64,000 nucleotides of DNA from Hydrocarboniphaga sp. (GCF_028291725.1 NZ_JAQGNT010000085.1:35986-99985), one strand, 5' to 3'. Positions 37,011 to 45,257 are shown, numbered from the stretch's first letter. Numbers and translations: made by a program. Notes: a model not told the origin generated them from the letters alone.

Positions 37011-37799
37011 TCAGAGCGCGCAGCACTGGATGTTGAAGGGCACGTCGCTGTGCACCTGGGTGCTGCGGCGATTGACGTCGTGCAGAGACACGAAGCGGAT
37101 GGTGAAGCGATGCGCGCCAGCGCTGATCTCGGGATACGCGGCCGCCGCCTGCGGCACGAATACGCGCAGCAGCTGCACCGGGCCCTGCGGTGCGTGCACG
37201 TACAGGCCGCCACGTGCCACCGCCGGCGTCGGCTCGGTGCTGCCGCGCAGCAGCTTCAGGTACAGGCCGATCGCGACTTCGAACGGCGCCAGGTCGGTGA
37301 ACCAGGCCTCGAGATTGCGGTTCACGGTTTCGTAGGGCTGCGACAGCCAGAAGTGATACGCCGGCAGATCAAATCCGCAGGTGCCGCCCGGGATCGAGGT
37401 GCGGTTGTGGATCGAGATCAGGAACTCGTTGTCGCGCAGCGCGCTGCCGGCGAACTGCGTGATCAGCTGCTGCAGGCCGTTGATCGAGGTCGTCAGCTCC
37501 TTGAGCACATGTCCGAGCCGCTCCGGATCGACGCCAGGGCGCGCGGACAGGCGCGTCAGATGCGCGTGCTGCTCGAGCAGCTCCTTGAGGATGTCTTTCT
37601 TCAGGTCCGAGCGCGACAGCACGGTCAGCGTGTCGAGCAGGGTCTGCAGGCGCGCGCGCAGGCCGTACTGGCTGCGGTCCTGGCGATGATGCGCGTGCTG
37701 GCCGAACAGGAACTCCAGACGCAGGAACGTGCGCACTCGCTCGTTGAGCGGTTGCTCGAAGCAGATGGAGTCGAGTGCCTCGGCCGATCCTGAAGTCAC
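37011..37799 (-). CDS. zapD: Cell division protein ZapD
   Basis: The protein (about 262 residues) has the ZapD/DUF1342 hallmarks ICFEQPLNERVRTFLRLEFLF near its N-terminus and TSIPGGTCGFDLPAYHFWL in the middle. ZapD cross-links FtsZ filaments at the division ring. The start is uncertain: GTG at 37799 gives VTSGSAEALDSICFEQPLNE, the right length for the family; other candidates are a GTG 45 bases and a TTG 57 bases upstream, and none has a clear Shine-Dalgarno. It lies between coaE and yacG on the same strand. Confidence 0.92.
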   Translation of the reverse strand: MTSGSAEALDSICFEQPLNERVRTFLRLEFLFGQHAHHRQDRSQYGLRARLQTLLDTLTVLSRSDLKKDILKELLEQHAHLTRLSARPGVDPERLGHVLKELTTSINGLQQLITQFAGSALRDNEFLISIHNRTSIPGGTCGFDLPAYHFWLSQPYETVNRNLEAWFTDLAPFEVAIGLYLKLLRGSTEPTPAVARGGLYVHAPQGPVQLLRVFVPQAAAAYPEISAGAHRFTIRFVSLHDVNRRSTQVHSDVPFNIQCCAL

Positions 37800-37907
37800 T
37801 GGCTGGAGCTGAACAAAAGTGGCCCGGATTGTGACGCAGTGCACTACTGACCGCAAATGAGAATTAAGCGCGCCAGGCGTGGTTTGGCGCTGGTTTCACT
37901 GCAGCGC

Positions 37908-37987
37908 GTAGGTCGGCAATCCTTTGCCGACGTGAAACCTCGATTGCGCATCCGTGGGTGCACGTCGGCAAAGGATTGCCGACCTAC
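37908..37987. repeat. REP-like element, family B, supplies coaE stop codon
   Basis: A full GTAGGTCGGCAA...CCTAC element between coaE and zapD. Read on the minus strand, its outer GTAGG provides the TAG (37986-37984) that ends coaE. Confidence 0.9.
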
Positions 37988-38580
37988 GGGTGCAGGTAGC
38001 GCTGGTGCAGTGCTTGTACTGCCGCCAGGGTCTGCGCCACGCTGCCGTCGTTGGCGATGATGTCGTCGGCCGCTGCCAGGCGCTGCTCGCGGCTGGCCTG
38101 GGCCGCGATCATCTGCCGCGCCAGCGTCGCGTCGACCTGGTCGCGCGCCGTCAGCCGCGCCATCTGCGTCTCTACCGGCACGTCGATGACCAGCACCCGG
38201 TCGACCAGCTCGCGCATGCCGGCCGATTCGACCAGGATCGCGACCGACAGCATGCAGTAGGGCGCGGTCTGCGCGTCGCGCCAGTCACGCATGCGCTGGC
38301 GGATCGCCGGATGGGTGATCGCCTCCAGCCGGCGCAGCTCGGCCGGGTTGCCGAATACCAGCTCGCGCATGCGCCGCCGGTCCAGCGTGCCGTCGGCCTG
38401 CAGCGCTTTGGCGCCGAAGGCCTCGGCAATCAGCGTCAGCGCGGGTTCGCCCGGCGCGACCACGTCGCGGGCGACCTGGTCGGCGTCCAGCACCGGCACG
38501 CCGAGCGCGATGAAGGCGTCGGCGACCAGGGTCTTGCCGCTGGCGATGCCGCCGGTCAGTCCGATGGTCAGACGAGACAT
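37984..38580 (-). CDS. coaE: Dephospho-CoA kinase CoaE
   Basis: The 198-residue P-loop kinase has Walker A GLTGGIASGKT near residues 7-17, DADQVARDVV near 33-42 and ITHPAIR. It phosphorylates dephospho-CoA in the last step of CoA synthesis. Its ATG overlaps the pilD stop by one base (TGATG). The stop codon TAG lies inside a REP-like repeat, so the last residues (LHQRYLHP) directly abut the element. Confidence 0.96.
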   Translation of the reverse strand: MSRLTIGLTGGIASGKTLVADAFIALGVPVLDADQVARDVVAPGEPALTLIAEAFGAKALQADGTLDRRRMRELVFGNPAELRRLEAITHPAIRQRMRDWRDAQTAPYCMLSVAILVESAGMRELVDRVLVIDVPVETQMARLTARDQVDATLARQMIAAQASREQRLAAADDIIANDGSVAQTLAAVQALHQRYLHP

Positions 38581-39455
38581 CAGTGCGGCTGGATCAGGCC
38601 CAGATAGGCCTGGTTGATGCGCTCGCCCCAGATCAGCGCGATCCAGCCGGCGCCGGCGATGTACGGGCCGAACGGAATCCGCGAGCTCCACTCGGCGCGG
38701 CGCGACACGATCAGCACGATGCCGACCGCGGCGCCGACCATCGCCGACAGCAGCACGATCTGCGGCAGCGCCTGCCAGCCCAGCCAGGCGCCCAGCGCGG
38801 CCAGCAGCTTGAAGTCGCCGTAGCCCATGCCCTCCTTGCCGGTGGCGAACTTGAACAGATGGAAGGTGCCCCACAGCAGGCCGTAGCCGAGCGCGGCGCC
38901 GATGATCGCCTCGGACGGCGTGGCGAACACGCCCCACAGGCTGAGCACCAGGGCCAGCCACAGCAGCGGCAGGGTCAGATCGTCCGGCAGGTACATCGTG
39001 CGCAGGTCGGTGACCGTCAGCGCGATCAGCGACCAGGTCAGCACCAGCGCGCCCAGCAGCTGCGGCGTGGCGCCGAAGTGCAGCGCGCAGACCGCCGACA
39101 TCAGGCCGGTCAGGGCCTCGACGATCGGGTATTGCACCGAGATCGGCGCGGCGCAGGCGGCGCATTTGCCGCGCAGCATCAGCCAGCCGGCCACCGGCAG
39201 GTTGTGCCAGGGCTTGATCGGCGTACGGCAGTGCGGGCACTGGCTGCCGGGGCGGATCAGCGAAACCAGCTGTTCGCCGGGGATCGTGTCTGGCGCGCCG
39301 AAGCTGTCGCGGCAGGCATTGCGAAAATCCTGCTCGATGCGCAGCGGCAGCCGATAGGCGACCACGTTGAGAAAGCTGCCGATCAGCAGGCCCAAGATCG
39401 TGATCACGATCAGCAGCAGCGTCGGGCTGGTTTGGAGGGCTGCTAGCAGGGCCAT
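38580..39455 (-). CDS. pilD: Type IV prepilin peptidase PilD
   Basis: The 291-residue inner-membrane aspartic peptidase has the N-terminal cytoplasmic domain with four zinc cysteines (CPHC and CAAC near residues 73-99) and the two catalytic aspartates in TVTDLRTMYLPD and GMGYGDFK. It cleaves and N-methylates prepilins such as the one at 49895-50317. It is followed by coaE in a one-base overlap and preceded by pilC across a palindromic repeat. Confidence 0.96.
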   Translation of the reverse strand: MALLAALQTSPTLLLIVITILGLLIGSFLNVVAYRLPLRIEQDFRNACRDSFGAPDTIPGEQLVSLIRPGSQCPHCRTPIKPWHNLPVAGWLMLRGKCAACAAPISVQYPIVEALTGLMSAVCALHFGATPQLLGALVLTWSLIALTVTDLRTMYLPDDLTLPLLWLALVLSLWGVFATPSEAIIGAALGYGLLWGTFHLFKFATGKEGMGYGDFKLLAALGAWLGWQALPQIVLLSAMVGAAVGIVLIVSRRAEWSSRIPFGPYIAGAGWIALIWGERINQAYLGLIQPH

Positions 39456-39474
39456 ATCGGGATTCTATCGAGCC

Positions 39475-39542
39475 GTAGGGCGGGTCGCGACCCGCCGCTT
39501 TTCTGGACGCCGCAGAGAACGGCGGGTCACGACCCGCCCTAC
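39475..39542. repeat. REP-like element, family D (GTAGGGCGGGTC)
   Basis: An imperfect inverted repeat with ends GTAGGGCGGGTC and GACCCGCCCTAC in the pilC-pilD gap. Confidence 0.88.
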
Positions 39543-39561
39543 GAAGCTGCTGCGCGATGCA

Positions 39562-40806
39562 TCAAATCACCTGGCCCAGCTGGAAGATCGGCAGATACAT
39601 CGCGACCACCAGCCCGCCGACCAGCACGCCGAGGATCGCCATGATCATCGGCTCGAGCAGGCTCGACAGCGAATCCACCATGTTGTCGACCTCGGCCTCG
39701 TAGAACTCGGCGACCTTGGCGCACATCTCGTCCAGCGAGCCGGATTCCTCGCCGATCGCGACCATTTGCGTCGCCATCGGCGGGAACAGCGCGCTCTGCT
39801 GCATCGTCAGCTGCAGCTGCTGGCCGGTGGAAACCTGGTCTTTCATGATCATGATCGCATCGTGGAAGACGATGTTGCCGGCCGCGCGCGCCACCGAATC
39901 CAGCGCCTCCACCAGCGGCACGCCGGCCGCGAACATCGTCGACAGCGTCCGCGCAAAGCGCGCCACGGCGGACTTGTAGAGGATGTCGCCGACCACCGGC
40001 ACTTTCAGCAGCGCACGGTCCAGGAAACGCCGCATCTTCAGCGAGCGCGGGTAGAAATAGCCGAACGCGAACACCGTGCCGCCGAGTATCAGGCCGATCA
40101 GCCACCACTTGTCCTGGATGAAGCGCGACATCGCGATCACCATCTGGGTGAACGCCGGCAGATCCGCGCCGAAGCCCTTGAACAGGTCCTCGAACTGCGG
40201 CACCACGAAGTACAGCAGGATGCCGGTGACGATGAACGCGACCACCAGCACCGCGCTCGGATAGGTCATCGCCTTCTTGACCTTCTTCTTGATCGCCTCG
40301 GTTTTTTCCTTGTAGGTGGCGACCTTGTCGAGCAGGGCCTCGAGCGCGCCGGAGCGCTCGCCGGCGTCGACCAGGTTGACGAACAGGTCGTCGAACTGCA
40401 GCGGGTATTTGGCCAGCGACTCCGAGAACGAGTTGCCGCCCTCGATGTTGACCTTGATGCCCATCACCATCTCGGCCATCGCCGGGTTCTGGTTGCCGCG
40501 GCTGATCAGCTCCAGCGACTGCACCAGAGGCACGCCGGCGGACATCATCGTCGACATCTGGCGGCTGAAGATCGCGATGTCGGCCGGCTTGATCTTCTTC
40601 TTGCCGCTGAACAGCTGCAGCTTCTTGCGCACCTTCAGCGGGTTGATGCCCTGCTTGCGCAGCTGCGTCTTGATCAGGCTCTCGCTGGCGCCGCGGCTCT
40701 CGCCCTTGACGCGCGCGCCCTTGCGGTCCCTGCCCTCCCACAGGAAGGTGTGTTCCTTGACGGTGAGTGCTGCCTGCGCCATTTGGAGAAACTGCGATTC
40801 CTGCAT
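39562..40806 (-). CDS. pilC: Type IV pilus inner-membrane platform protein PilC
   Basis: The 414-residue protein has the two tandem GspF/PilC domains, the first near residues 75-198 with SLELISRGNQNPAM, the second near 278-400 with ARFARTLSTMFAAGVPLVEALD, and three membrane helices. It forms the platform on which PilB acts. The ATG at 40806 sits directly against the end of a REP-like repeat, leaving no normal Shine-Dalgarno; the in-frame ATG at 40782 (MAQAALTVKEHTFLW) fits typical PilC N-termini and may be the true start. Confidence 0.95.
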   Translation of the reverse strand: MQESQFLQMAQAALTVKEHTFLWEGRDRKGARVKGESRGASESLIKTQLRKQGINPLKVRKKLQLFSGKKKIKPADIAIFSRQMSTMMSAGVPLVQSLELISRGNQNPAMAEMVMGIKVNIEGGNSFSESLAKYPLQFDDLFVNLVDAGERSGALEALLDKVATYKEKTEAIKKKVKKAMTYPSAVLVVAFIVTGILLYFVVPQFEDLFKGFGADLPAFTQMVIAMSRFIQDKWWLIGLILGGTVFAFGYFYPRSLKMRRFLDRALLKVPVVGDILYKSAVARFARTLSTMFAAGVPLVEALDSVARAAGNIVFHDAIMIMKDQVSTGQQLQLTMQQSALFPPMATQMVAIGEESGSLDEMCAKVAEFYEAEVDNMVDSLSSLLEPMIMAILGVLVGGLVVAMYLPIFQLGQVI

Positions 40807-40872
40807 GTAGGGCGGGTCGTGACCCGCCGTTTTCCGGCGATACCCAAAAGCGGCGGGTCACGACCCGCCTAC
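40807..40872. repeat. REP-like element, family D, abutting pilC start
   Basis: An inverted repeat with GTAGGGCGGGTCGTGACC and its near complement lies in the pilB-pilC gap. On the minus strand it ends with CCCTAC directly before the first possible pilC ATG. Confidence 0.88.
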
Positions 40873-40927
40873 CAATCAAATCAGAGCCGGCGCCTCAAAT
40901 CATCCGATCGCCGACTGGCGGCACCGA

Positions 40928-42664
40928 TCACTCGCCTACCGTGGTGCGGTTGGCTTCGAGCAGATCAATCGTGCCTTCGCGCACCTTTTTCAGCGCCGAC
41001 TGGCGCAGGTTGGGGATGCCTTCGCGCTCGGACTGGTCGGCGATATCCATCGCGCTGCCGCCTTCCATGATAATCCGGCCCATCACCTCGGAGAACGGCA
41101 TCACCTGGTAGATGCCGGTCCGGCCCTTGTAGCCGCGGTCGCATTGGTCGCAGCCCACCGCCTCCAGGATGCTGAAGCTCGGCGCGTCGACCTCGGCCTC
41201 GCTGAAGCCTTCCTTGATCAGCTCGGGCCGCGGGATGCTGGCCGGGCGCTTGCAACTCGGGCAGAGCTTGCGCGCCAGGCGCTGGGCGATGATCAGCGTC
41301 AAGGTCGAGGCCAGGTTGTAGGCCGGCACGCCCATGTTCATCAGGCGCACGATGGTCTGCGGCGCGTCGTTGGTATGCAGCGTCGACAGCACCAGATGCC
41401 CGGTCTGCGCGGCCTTGATCGCGATCTCGGCGGTCTCCAGGTCGCGGATTTCGCCGACCATGATCACGTCCGGGTCCTGGCGCAAAAACGCCTTCAGCGC
41501 GGCAGCGAAGGTCAGGCCGACTTTCGGATTGACGTTGACCTGATTGACGCCCGGCAGGTTGATTTCCGCTGGATCTTCCGCGGTCGAGATATTGACGTCG
41601 TCCTGGTTGAGGATATTCAGGCCGGTGTACAACGACACGGTCTTGCCCGAGCCGGTCGGGCCGGTCACCAGGATCATGCCCTGCGGCTTGCCCAGCGCGC
41701 GCATATAGGCTTCTCTCTGCACCGAGTCGTAGCCGAGCGCGTCGATGCCGAGCTGGGTGCTGCTCGGGTCCAGAATACGGCAGACGATCTTCTCGCCCCA
41801 CAGGGTCGGGCAGGTGCTGACGCGAAAATCGATCGACTTGGTACGCGACAGGTTGAGCTTGATGCGGCCGTCCTGCGGCACGCGGCGCTCGGCCAGATCC
41901 ATGCGCGACATCACTTTCACGCGCGCCGACAGCCGCATCGCGGTCGCGATCGGCGGCGTCGCCACGGTGCGCAGCTCGCCGTCCTTGCGGTAGCGGATAC
42001 GGTAGGTCTTCTCGTAGGGCTCGAAGTGGATGTCCGATGCGCCCTGGCCGATCGCATCGAGCATGATTTTGTGCACGTAGCGCACGATCGGCGCCTCGTC
42101 GGCGTCGGACTTGGTCACGTCCGGCAGCTCGGCCATGGCGCCGTCGCTGATGTCGATGTTCTCCAGGTCGGCGTCGCCCATGCCGAGGTCCATCGACGCC
42201 GAACTCAGCCGCTGAGTGGCCGCGTCGATTGCCTTGACCAGCTTGTCCTCTTCGACGACCACGGCCTCGGTCGCGGTGCGTGTCGCGAAGCGGATTTCGT
42301 CCAGCGCCGCCAGGTTGGTCGGGTCGGACACCGCGACGAACAGCGTGCTGCCGCGCCGGAACAGCGGCAGCGCATGGGTCTTGCGCAGCAGTTTCTCGCT
42401 GAGGTCCTTCAGCAGCACCGGATCAATGTCGATCGCCGCCAGGTCCAGCAGCGGCGCGCCAAAGTCATTGCTGGCGACTTCGGCGATGCGCCGCGCCGAT
42501 ACCGTCTTGGACTCCACCAGCAGGCTGACGAAGGACTGGCCGCTGCGCGTGGCGCGCAGCTGAAACTCGCGCGCCTGATCCTCGGCCAGCAGCTGATCGG
42601 CGACGAGCTTGCGCGCCAGACCACCGAGCGGGGGAACAGATGCGACGGTCGAAGCCAAGGCCAC
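40928..42664 (-). CDS. pilB: Type IV pilus extension ATPase PilB
   Basis: The 578-residue GspE-family ATPase has an N-terminal MshE-like region, Walker A GPTGSGKTVSL near residues 339-349, Walker B region DVIMVGEIRDLETAE, and the zinc-binding cysteines CPSC and CDQCDRG. It drives pilus extension. It is the first gene of pilBCD-coaE here. The pilin gene, often adjacent, lies about 7 kb away, beyond an accessory region. Confidence 0.96.
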   Translation of the reverse strand: MALASTVASVPPLGGLARKLVADQLLAEDQAREFQLRATRSGQSFVSLLVESKTVSARRIAEVASNDFGAPLLDLAAIDIDPVLLKDLSEKLLRKTHALPLFRRGSTLFVAVSDPTNLAALDEIRFATRTATEAVVVEEDKLVKAIDAATQRLSSASMDLGMGDADLENIDISDGAMAELPDVTKSDADEAPIVRYVHKIMLDAIGQGASDIHFEPYEKTYRIRYRKDGELRTVATPPIATAMRLSARVKVMSRMDLAERRVPQDGRIKLNLSRTKSIDFRVSTCPTLWGEKIVCRILDPSSTQLGIDALGYDSVQREAYMRALGKPQGMILVTGPTGSGKTVSLYTGLNILNQDDVNISTAEDPAEINLPGVNQVNVNPKVGLTFAAALKAFLRQDPDVIMVGEIRDLETAEIAIKAAQTGHLVLSTLHTNDAPQTIVRLMNMGVPAYNLASTLTLIIAQRLARKLCPSCKRPASIPRPELIKEGFSEAEVDAPSFSILEAVGCDQCDRGYKGRTGIYQVMPFSEVMGRIIMEGGSAMDIADQSEREGIPNLRQSALKKVREGTIDLLEANRTTVGE

Positions 42665-42763
42665 CAGAGCAATTCCTTCCGGCTTGAGCTGTTTAGGCCC
42701 GATTTCTAATGTTGTTCCGGCTGCTTGCGGCCGTCAATGCGCCTCGGTAGGGCTGAACCGCCA

Positions 42764-42842
42764 GTAGGTCGGCAATCCCTTGCCGACATGTACTTTCGAT
42801 GCGCAGCCGAGGCCTCACGTCGGCAAGGGATTGCCGACCTAC
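42764..42842. repeat. REP-like element, family B (GTAGGTCGGCAA)
   Basis: A full element between pilB and the small membrane protein gene, with a worn middle (ATGTACTTTCGATGCGCAGC). Confidence 0.88.
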
Positions 42843-42846
42843 GATC

Positions 42847-43239
42847 TCAGCCCGGCGGAAAACAGGCGATGAACAGCGCCAGCGCCGCGGCCCAGAACAC
42901 GATCTCCAGCGTCTCGGTTAGCGGCTGGATCTTCGCGATGGCGCCGTAAACGTGCACCGCCACCATCAGCGCGCTGAACCCGATCATGATCTCGAAAACC
43001 GGCTGCAGCGCCACGCCGCTGAGGCCGGCGCGGATCAGCATGAAATCCATGGCCAGAGCGAACGCGCCCAGGCAGCGTCCGAAATAGACCGCAAGATCGG
43101 TGTCCTCGGGCCGCCGCCACAACAGCATCCGCGCCCACAGCAGCGGCGTGAAGAACAGCGGGATGGCGAAGATCACCAGCGTGGCGATACCGAACCACAG
43201 CGCCACCGCCTGCGCACTGCCCGACCAGATTCCGATCAT
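42847..43239 (-). CDS. Hypothetical membrane protein, 130 aa
   Basis: The 130-residue protein has four hydrophobic segments (about 10-32, 44-64, 72-92 and 104-126) and charged loops such as WRRPEDTDLAVYFGR. I do not recognise a named family. The ATG at 43239 is preceded by AGGGGAGCGCC; an upstream extension would start inside a repeat fragment. It lies just upstream of pilB, separated by a REP-like element. No function is inferred. Confidence 0.7.
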   Translation of the reverse strand: MIGIWSGSAQAVALWFGIATLVIFAIPLFFTPLLWARMLLWRRPEDTDLAVYFGRCLGAFALAMDFMLIRAGLSGVALQPVFEIMIGFSALMVAVHVYGAIAKIQPLTETLEIVFWAAALALFIACFPPG

Positions 43240-43365
43240 GGCGCTCCCCTTTTTTCCTATCGTTGCGCGTCGCCGTTTGCGCGCGCTTGCAAGCCACTTC
43301 AGGCAACACCCTACCTCGAGCACCTTAATTTCCCAAGCGATCAAGCGCATTGACGTGAAACGCTC

Positions 43366-43390
43366 GTAGGTCGGCAATCCTTTGCCGACT
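43366..43390. repeat. REP-like element, family B, left half only
   Basis: GTAGGTCGGCAATCCTTTGCCGACT, the left hairpin only, marks the boundary between core pil genes and the accessory region. Confidence 0.75.
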
Positions 43391-43452
43391 GAGTACTCAG
43401 CTCTCATGACCCCATAAATACATAGATACGTGCCCCCATTGATACGCTCAGT

Positions 43453-43494
43453 GCTATCAGAAAGTGCTTGCGGATGACATCACTGTTTGATAGC
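43453..43494. promoter_or_regulatory. Inverted repeat upstream of hicA, candidate HicB operator
   Basis: Arms GCTATCAGAAAGTG (43453-43466) and CACTGTTTGATAGC (43481-43494) match at 12 of 14 positions as inverted repeats with a 14-base spacer and end 8 bases before the hicA ATG. Confidence 0.5.
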
Positions 43495-43502
43495 GTCCAG
43501 CC

Positions 43503-43757
43503 ATGAACAGCAAGCACCGCAAAACGCTGGTCGCCGTTTTTGCAGAGCCCGTCAACGGCAACTTGGAATGGTCGCGGATCGAGGCGCTGCTGATAGCTGC
43601 GGGCTGCGTGCGGGTGGAGGGTGCCGGCTCTTCGGTGATGTTTGAGCGGGACGGCGCGCGCGTTTTTTTTCATCGCCCCCACCCGCAAAAAGAGGCCCTG
43701 CGCTACCGCGTGAAGGATGCGCGGGAATTTTTGACTCGTATTGGAGTGACGCCATGA
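43503..43757 (+). CDS. hicA: HicA-family toxin
   Basis: The 84-residue protein has the dsRBD-like HicA layout: ...WSRIEALLIAAGCVRVEGAGSSVMFERDG, then FHRPHPQKEALRYRVKDAREFLTRIGV. The central GSH histidine of classical HicA RNases is replaced here by Ser, but the FHRPHP segment is typical of a subfamily annotated as HicA. It probably cleaves mRNA when free. Its stop overlaps the hicB ATG by four bases, so the two are coupled. Confidence 0.85.
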   Translation: MNSKHRKTLVAVFAEPVNGNLEWSRIEALLIAAGCVRVEGAGSSVMFERDGARVFFHRPHPQKEALRYRVKDAREFLTRIGVTP

Positions 43758-44089
43758 ACACGATGACGTACAAGGACTACGCCGCCCGTGTGGACTTTGA
43801 TCCGCGGGACCGCATTTTTGTGGGCCATTTGGCCGGTGTGCGCGATATCGTGGGCTTTCACGGCCGCTCGGTGGAGGAACTGGAGCAGGCGTTTCACGAG
43901 GCGGTGGATGGTTATGTGGCTGCCTGCCGGAGCCTGGGTCAAGCACCCGAACGTCCCGCCAGCGGCAAGCTGATGCTGCGCATCGCGCCGGAGGATCACG
44001 CCGCTGCCCTTCGGGCGGCAGAACTGGCGGGTGTCAGCCTCAATCAATGGGCAGGAGATGCCCTGCGGCGAGCGAGTCAGGTGGATTGA
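43754..44089 (+). CDS. hicB: HicB-family antitoxin
   Basis: The 111-residue protein has an N-terminal degenerate RNase-H-like HicB domain (YAARVDFDPRDRIFVGHLAGV...VGFHGRSVEELEQAFHEAVDGY) and a C-terminal ribbon-helix-helix segment (SGKLMLRIAPEDHAAALRAAELAGVSLNQWAGDAL). It neutralises HicA and probably represses the operon at the inverted repeat upstream. It overlaps hicA by four bases. Confidence 0.92.
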   Translation: MNTMTYKDYAARVDFDPRDRIFVGHLAGVRDIVGFHGRSVEELEQAFHEAVDGYVAACRSLGQAPERPASGKLMLRIAPEDHAAALRAAELAGVSLNQWAGDALRRASQVD

Positions 44090-44109
44090 CCCGATGAGCC
44101 GATCCGGCT

Positions 44110-44290
44110 CCGGCCGGCAACCGCGTGAAGGAACAGCCCGAGTACGGCCAAGATCAGCGCCAGCGCAAGCATCGCGATGCTGCGCTGCCGATTGCCGCAG
44201 GCTGCGCAGTTGTCCGAACAAGCGCCAGCCAAGCCCGCTGACGACTTGATCCAGCGCCGACACCGCGTAGGTCCAAACAATGGCGGGGGC
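44110..44290 (-). pseudogene. Remnant of an O-antigen-ligase-like gene
   Basis: On the minus strand one frame reads SIAMLALALILAVLGLFLHAV, closely resembling AMHALTLVLAVLGLFVHATVN of the intact ligase-like gene at 47848-49821. At DNA level 44123-44160 and about 48690-48730 share roughly 80 percent of bases by eye. Upstream residues continue in another frame (GWRLFGQLRSLRQ), so it is frameshifted and lacks both ends. It appears to be a decayed duplicate of the pilin-linked ligase. Confidence 0.5.
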
Positions 44291-44377
44291 ATCGTCGGTG
44301 TCTGCGTAACGACGGTGAGCGGAGTGGGTCCGCAGCTGATCCGATCTACGCTGCTCCGGCCCGACGCCGGAAAAAGA

Positions 44378-44401
44378 AAACGCCGCCCGAAGGCGGCGTT
44401 T
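44378..44401 (-). terminator. Terminator resembling the pilin terminator
   Basis: A perfect 10-bp stem (AAACGCCGCC and its complement, loop of 4) is followed on the minus strand by TTTTCTTTTT. It closely resembles the hairpin after the pilin gene (49849-49878), but no gene ends here, so it is probably left over from a lost pilin. Confidence 0.65.
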
Positions 44402-44402
44402 C

Positions 44403-44477
44403 GTAGGGCGGGTCGAGACCCGCCTTGCGCTTTGCATTCCCGAAGGCGGGTTACGCCTTGCGGCTAACCCGCCCTAC
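44403..44477. repeat. REP-like element, family D (GTAGGGCGGGTC)
   Basis: Ends GTAGGGCGGGTC and ...AACCCGCCCTAC with a variable middle, directly next to the orphan terminator. Confidence 0.85.
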
Positions 44478-44543
44478 GCGGGCTACTCGACTGATTTACT
44501 TCATATTTGTATGGAAAAATGCTTTGATTCTGATTCGACCCCG

Positions 44544-44873
44544 TTACACCGCTTTCTCTAGCACTTCCGCCATGCGTGTCTGCCAGCCGGGGCCGGTGGC
44601 CTTCCAGCGCTCGAGCGTGTCGCGCGGCAGGCGCAGCGTAGTGGGCACCTTCGTCGGCCGCTTGTTCGGCCCGCGCCGGCGTCGCTGGGCAAGCGCCGCG
44701 CGCACCGCCTGTGGGCCGCCGCGATGCACCACCACGGCATTTGCCCATTGGGATTCTTCCTCCGGAGTGGGCGGGCGATCCTCGCCGGGAGCGGCAGCAA
44801 TCAGCGCCTCCCACTCGGCCGGGGTCTTGGGGAAGTCAGCGGGCAATCGCTTGGACGTAGCGGCGGATTTCAT
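44544..44873 (-). CDS. brnA: BrnA-family antitoxin
   Basis: The 109-residue protein ends in a ribbon-helix-helix type segment (KVPTTLRLPRDTLERWKATGPGWQTRMAEVLEKAV), the mark of BrnA antitoxins. The N-terminal part contains PPTPEEESQWANAVVVHRGG. It would bind and neutralise BrnT and repress the operon. I chose the ATG giving MKSAATSKR; its first 38 bases overlap the brnT end. It lies downstream of brnT, in the usual toxin-first order. Confidence 0.88.
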   Translation of the reverse strand: MKSAATSKRLPADFPKTPAEWEALIAAAPGEDRPPTPEEESQWANAVVVHRGGPQAVRAALAQRRRRGPNKRPTKVPTTLRLPRDTLERWKATGPGWQTRMAEVLEKAV

Positions 44874-45114
44874 GTTTCTCGGCCTTTCTGAGAGAGATGG
44901 CGCGCATCGTTCCACCATCATCGGTATCGGTATAGGTCAGATGCATCAGACGCCCGTTGAGCCAGCCGACCAGATTGATGCGCTGCTCGCCGTAGGCTTC
45001 ACGGTCATCCTCGTAGCTCCACACCGGGCCGTCGAAAATCGCGTCCACACCAACGAAGTCGAAACCGTGCTCTGCGATGTTGGCGAGGCGCTTCGGTTCG
45101 TCCCAGGTGAGCAT
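44836..45114 (-). CDS. brnT: BrnT-family ribonuclease toxin
   Basis: The 92-residue protein matches BrnT: LTWDEPKRLANIAEHGFDFV, DPV-like FDGPVWSYEDDREAYGEQR, then MHLTYTDTDDGGTMRAISLRKAEKHEIRRY, where the RxISxRKAxxxE pattern is conserved. It is a RelE-like RNase that slows translation. It overlaps brnA. A near-consensus promoter lies so close that the transcript would begin at or next to its ATG. Confidence 0.92.
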   Translation of the reverse strand: MLTWDEPKRLANIAEHGFDFVGVDAIFDGPVWSYEDDREAYGEQRINLVGWLNGRLMHLTYTDTDDGGTMRAISLRKAEKHEIRRYVQAIAR

Positions 45115-45119
45115 GGAAA

Positions 45120-45163
45120 ATTGTATTAACGATTTATGGGCGCGTCAAGTAAATTGTTAATAC
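45120..45163 (-). promoter_or_regulatory. brnTA promoter and BrnA operator
   Basis: On the minus strand TTGACG (45148-45143) and TACAAT (45125-45120) are spaced by exactly 17 bases. An inverted repeat, GTATTAACGATTTA (45123-45136) with TAAATTGTTAATAC (45150-45163), matching at 13 of 14 positions, embraces the promoter. The -10 lies 5 bases from the brnT ATG, so the mRNA is probably leaderless. Confidence 0.7.
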
Positions 45164-45257
45164 GTTTTACCGGCGCGGGGAAGCATCTCTCCGATGGACC
45201 AAGCGAAGCGTTTCGTGGGTTATGAGCCATCGGCTTTTCAGCGGATTGAATTACGTG

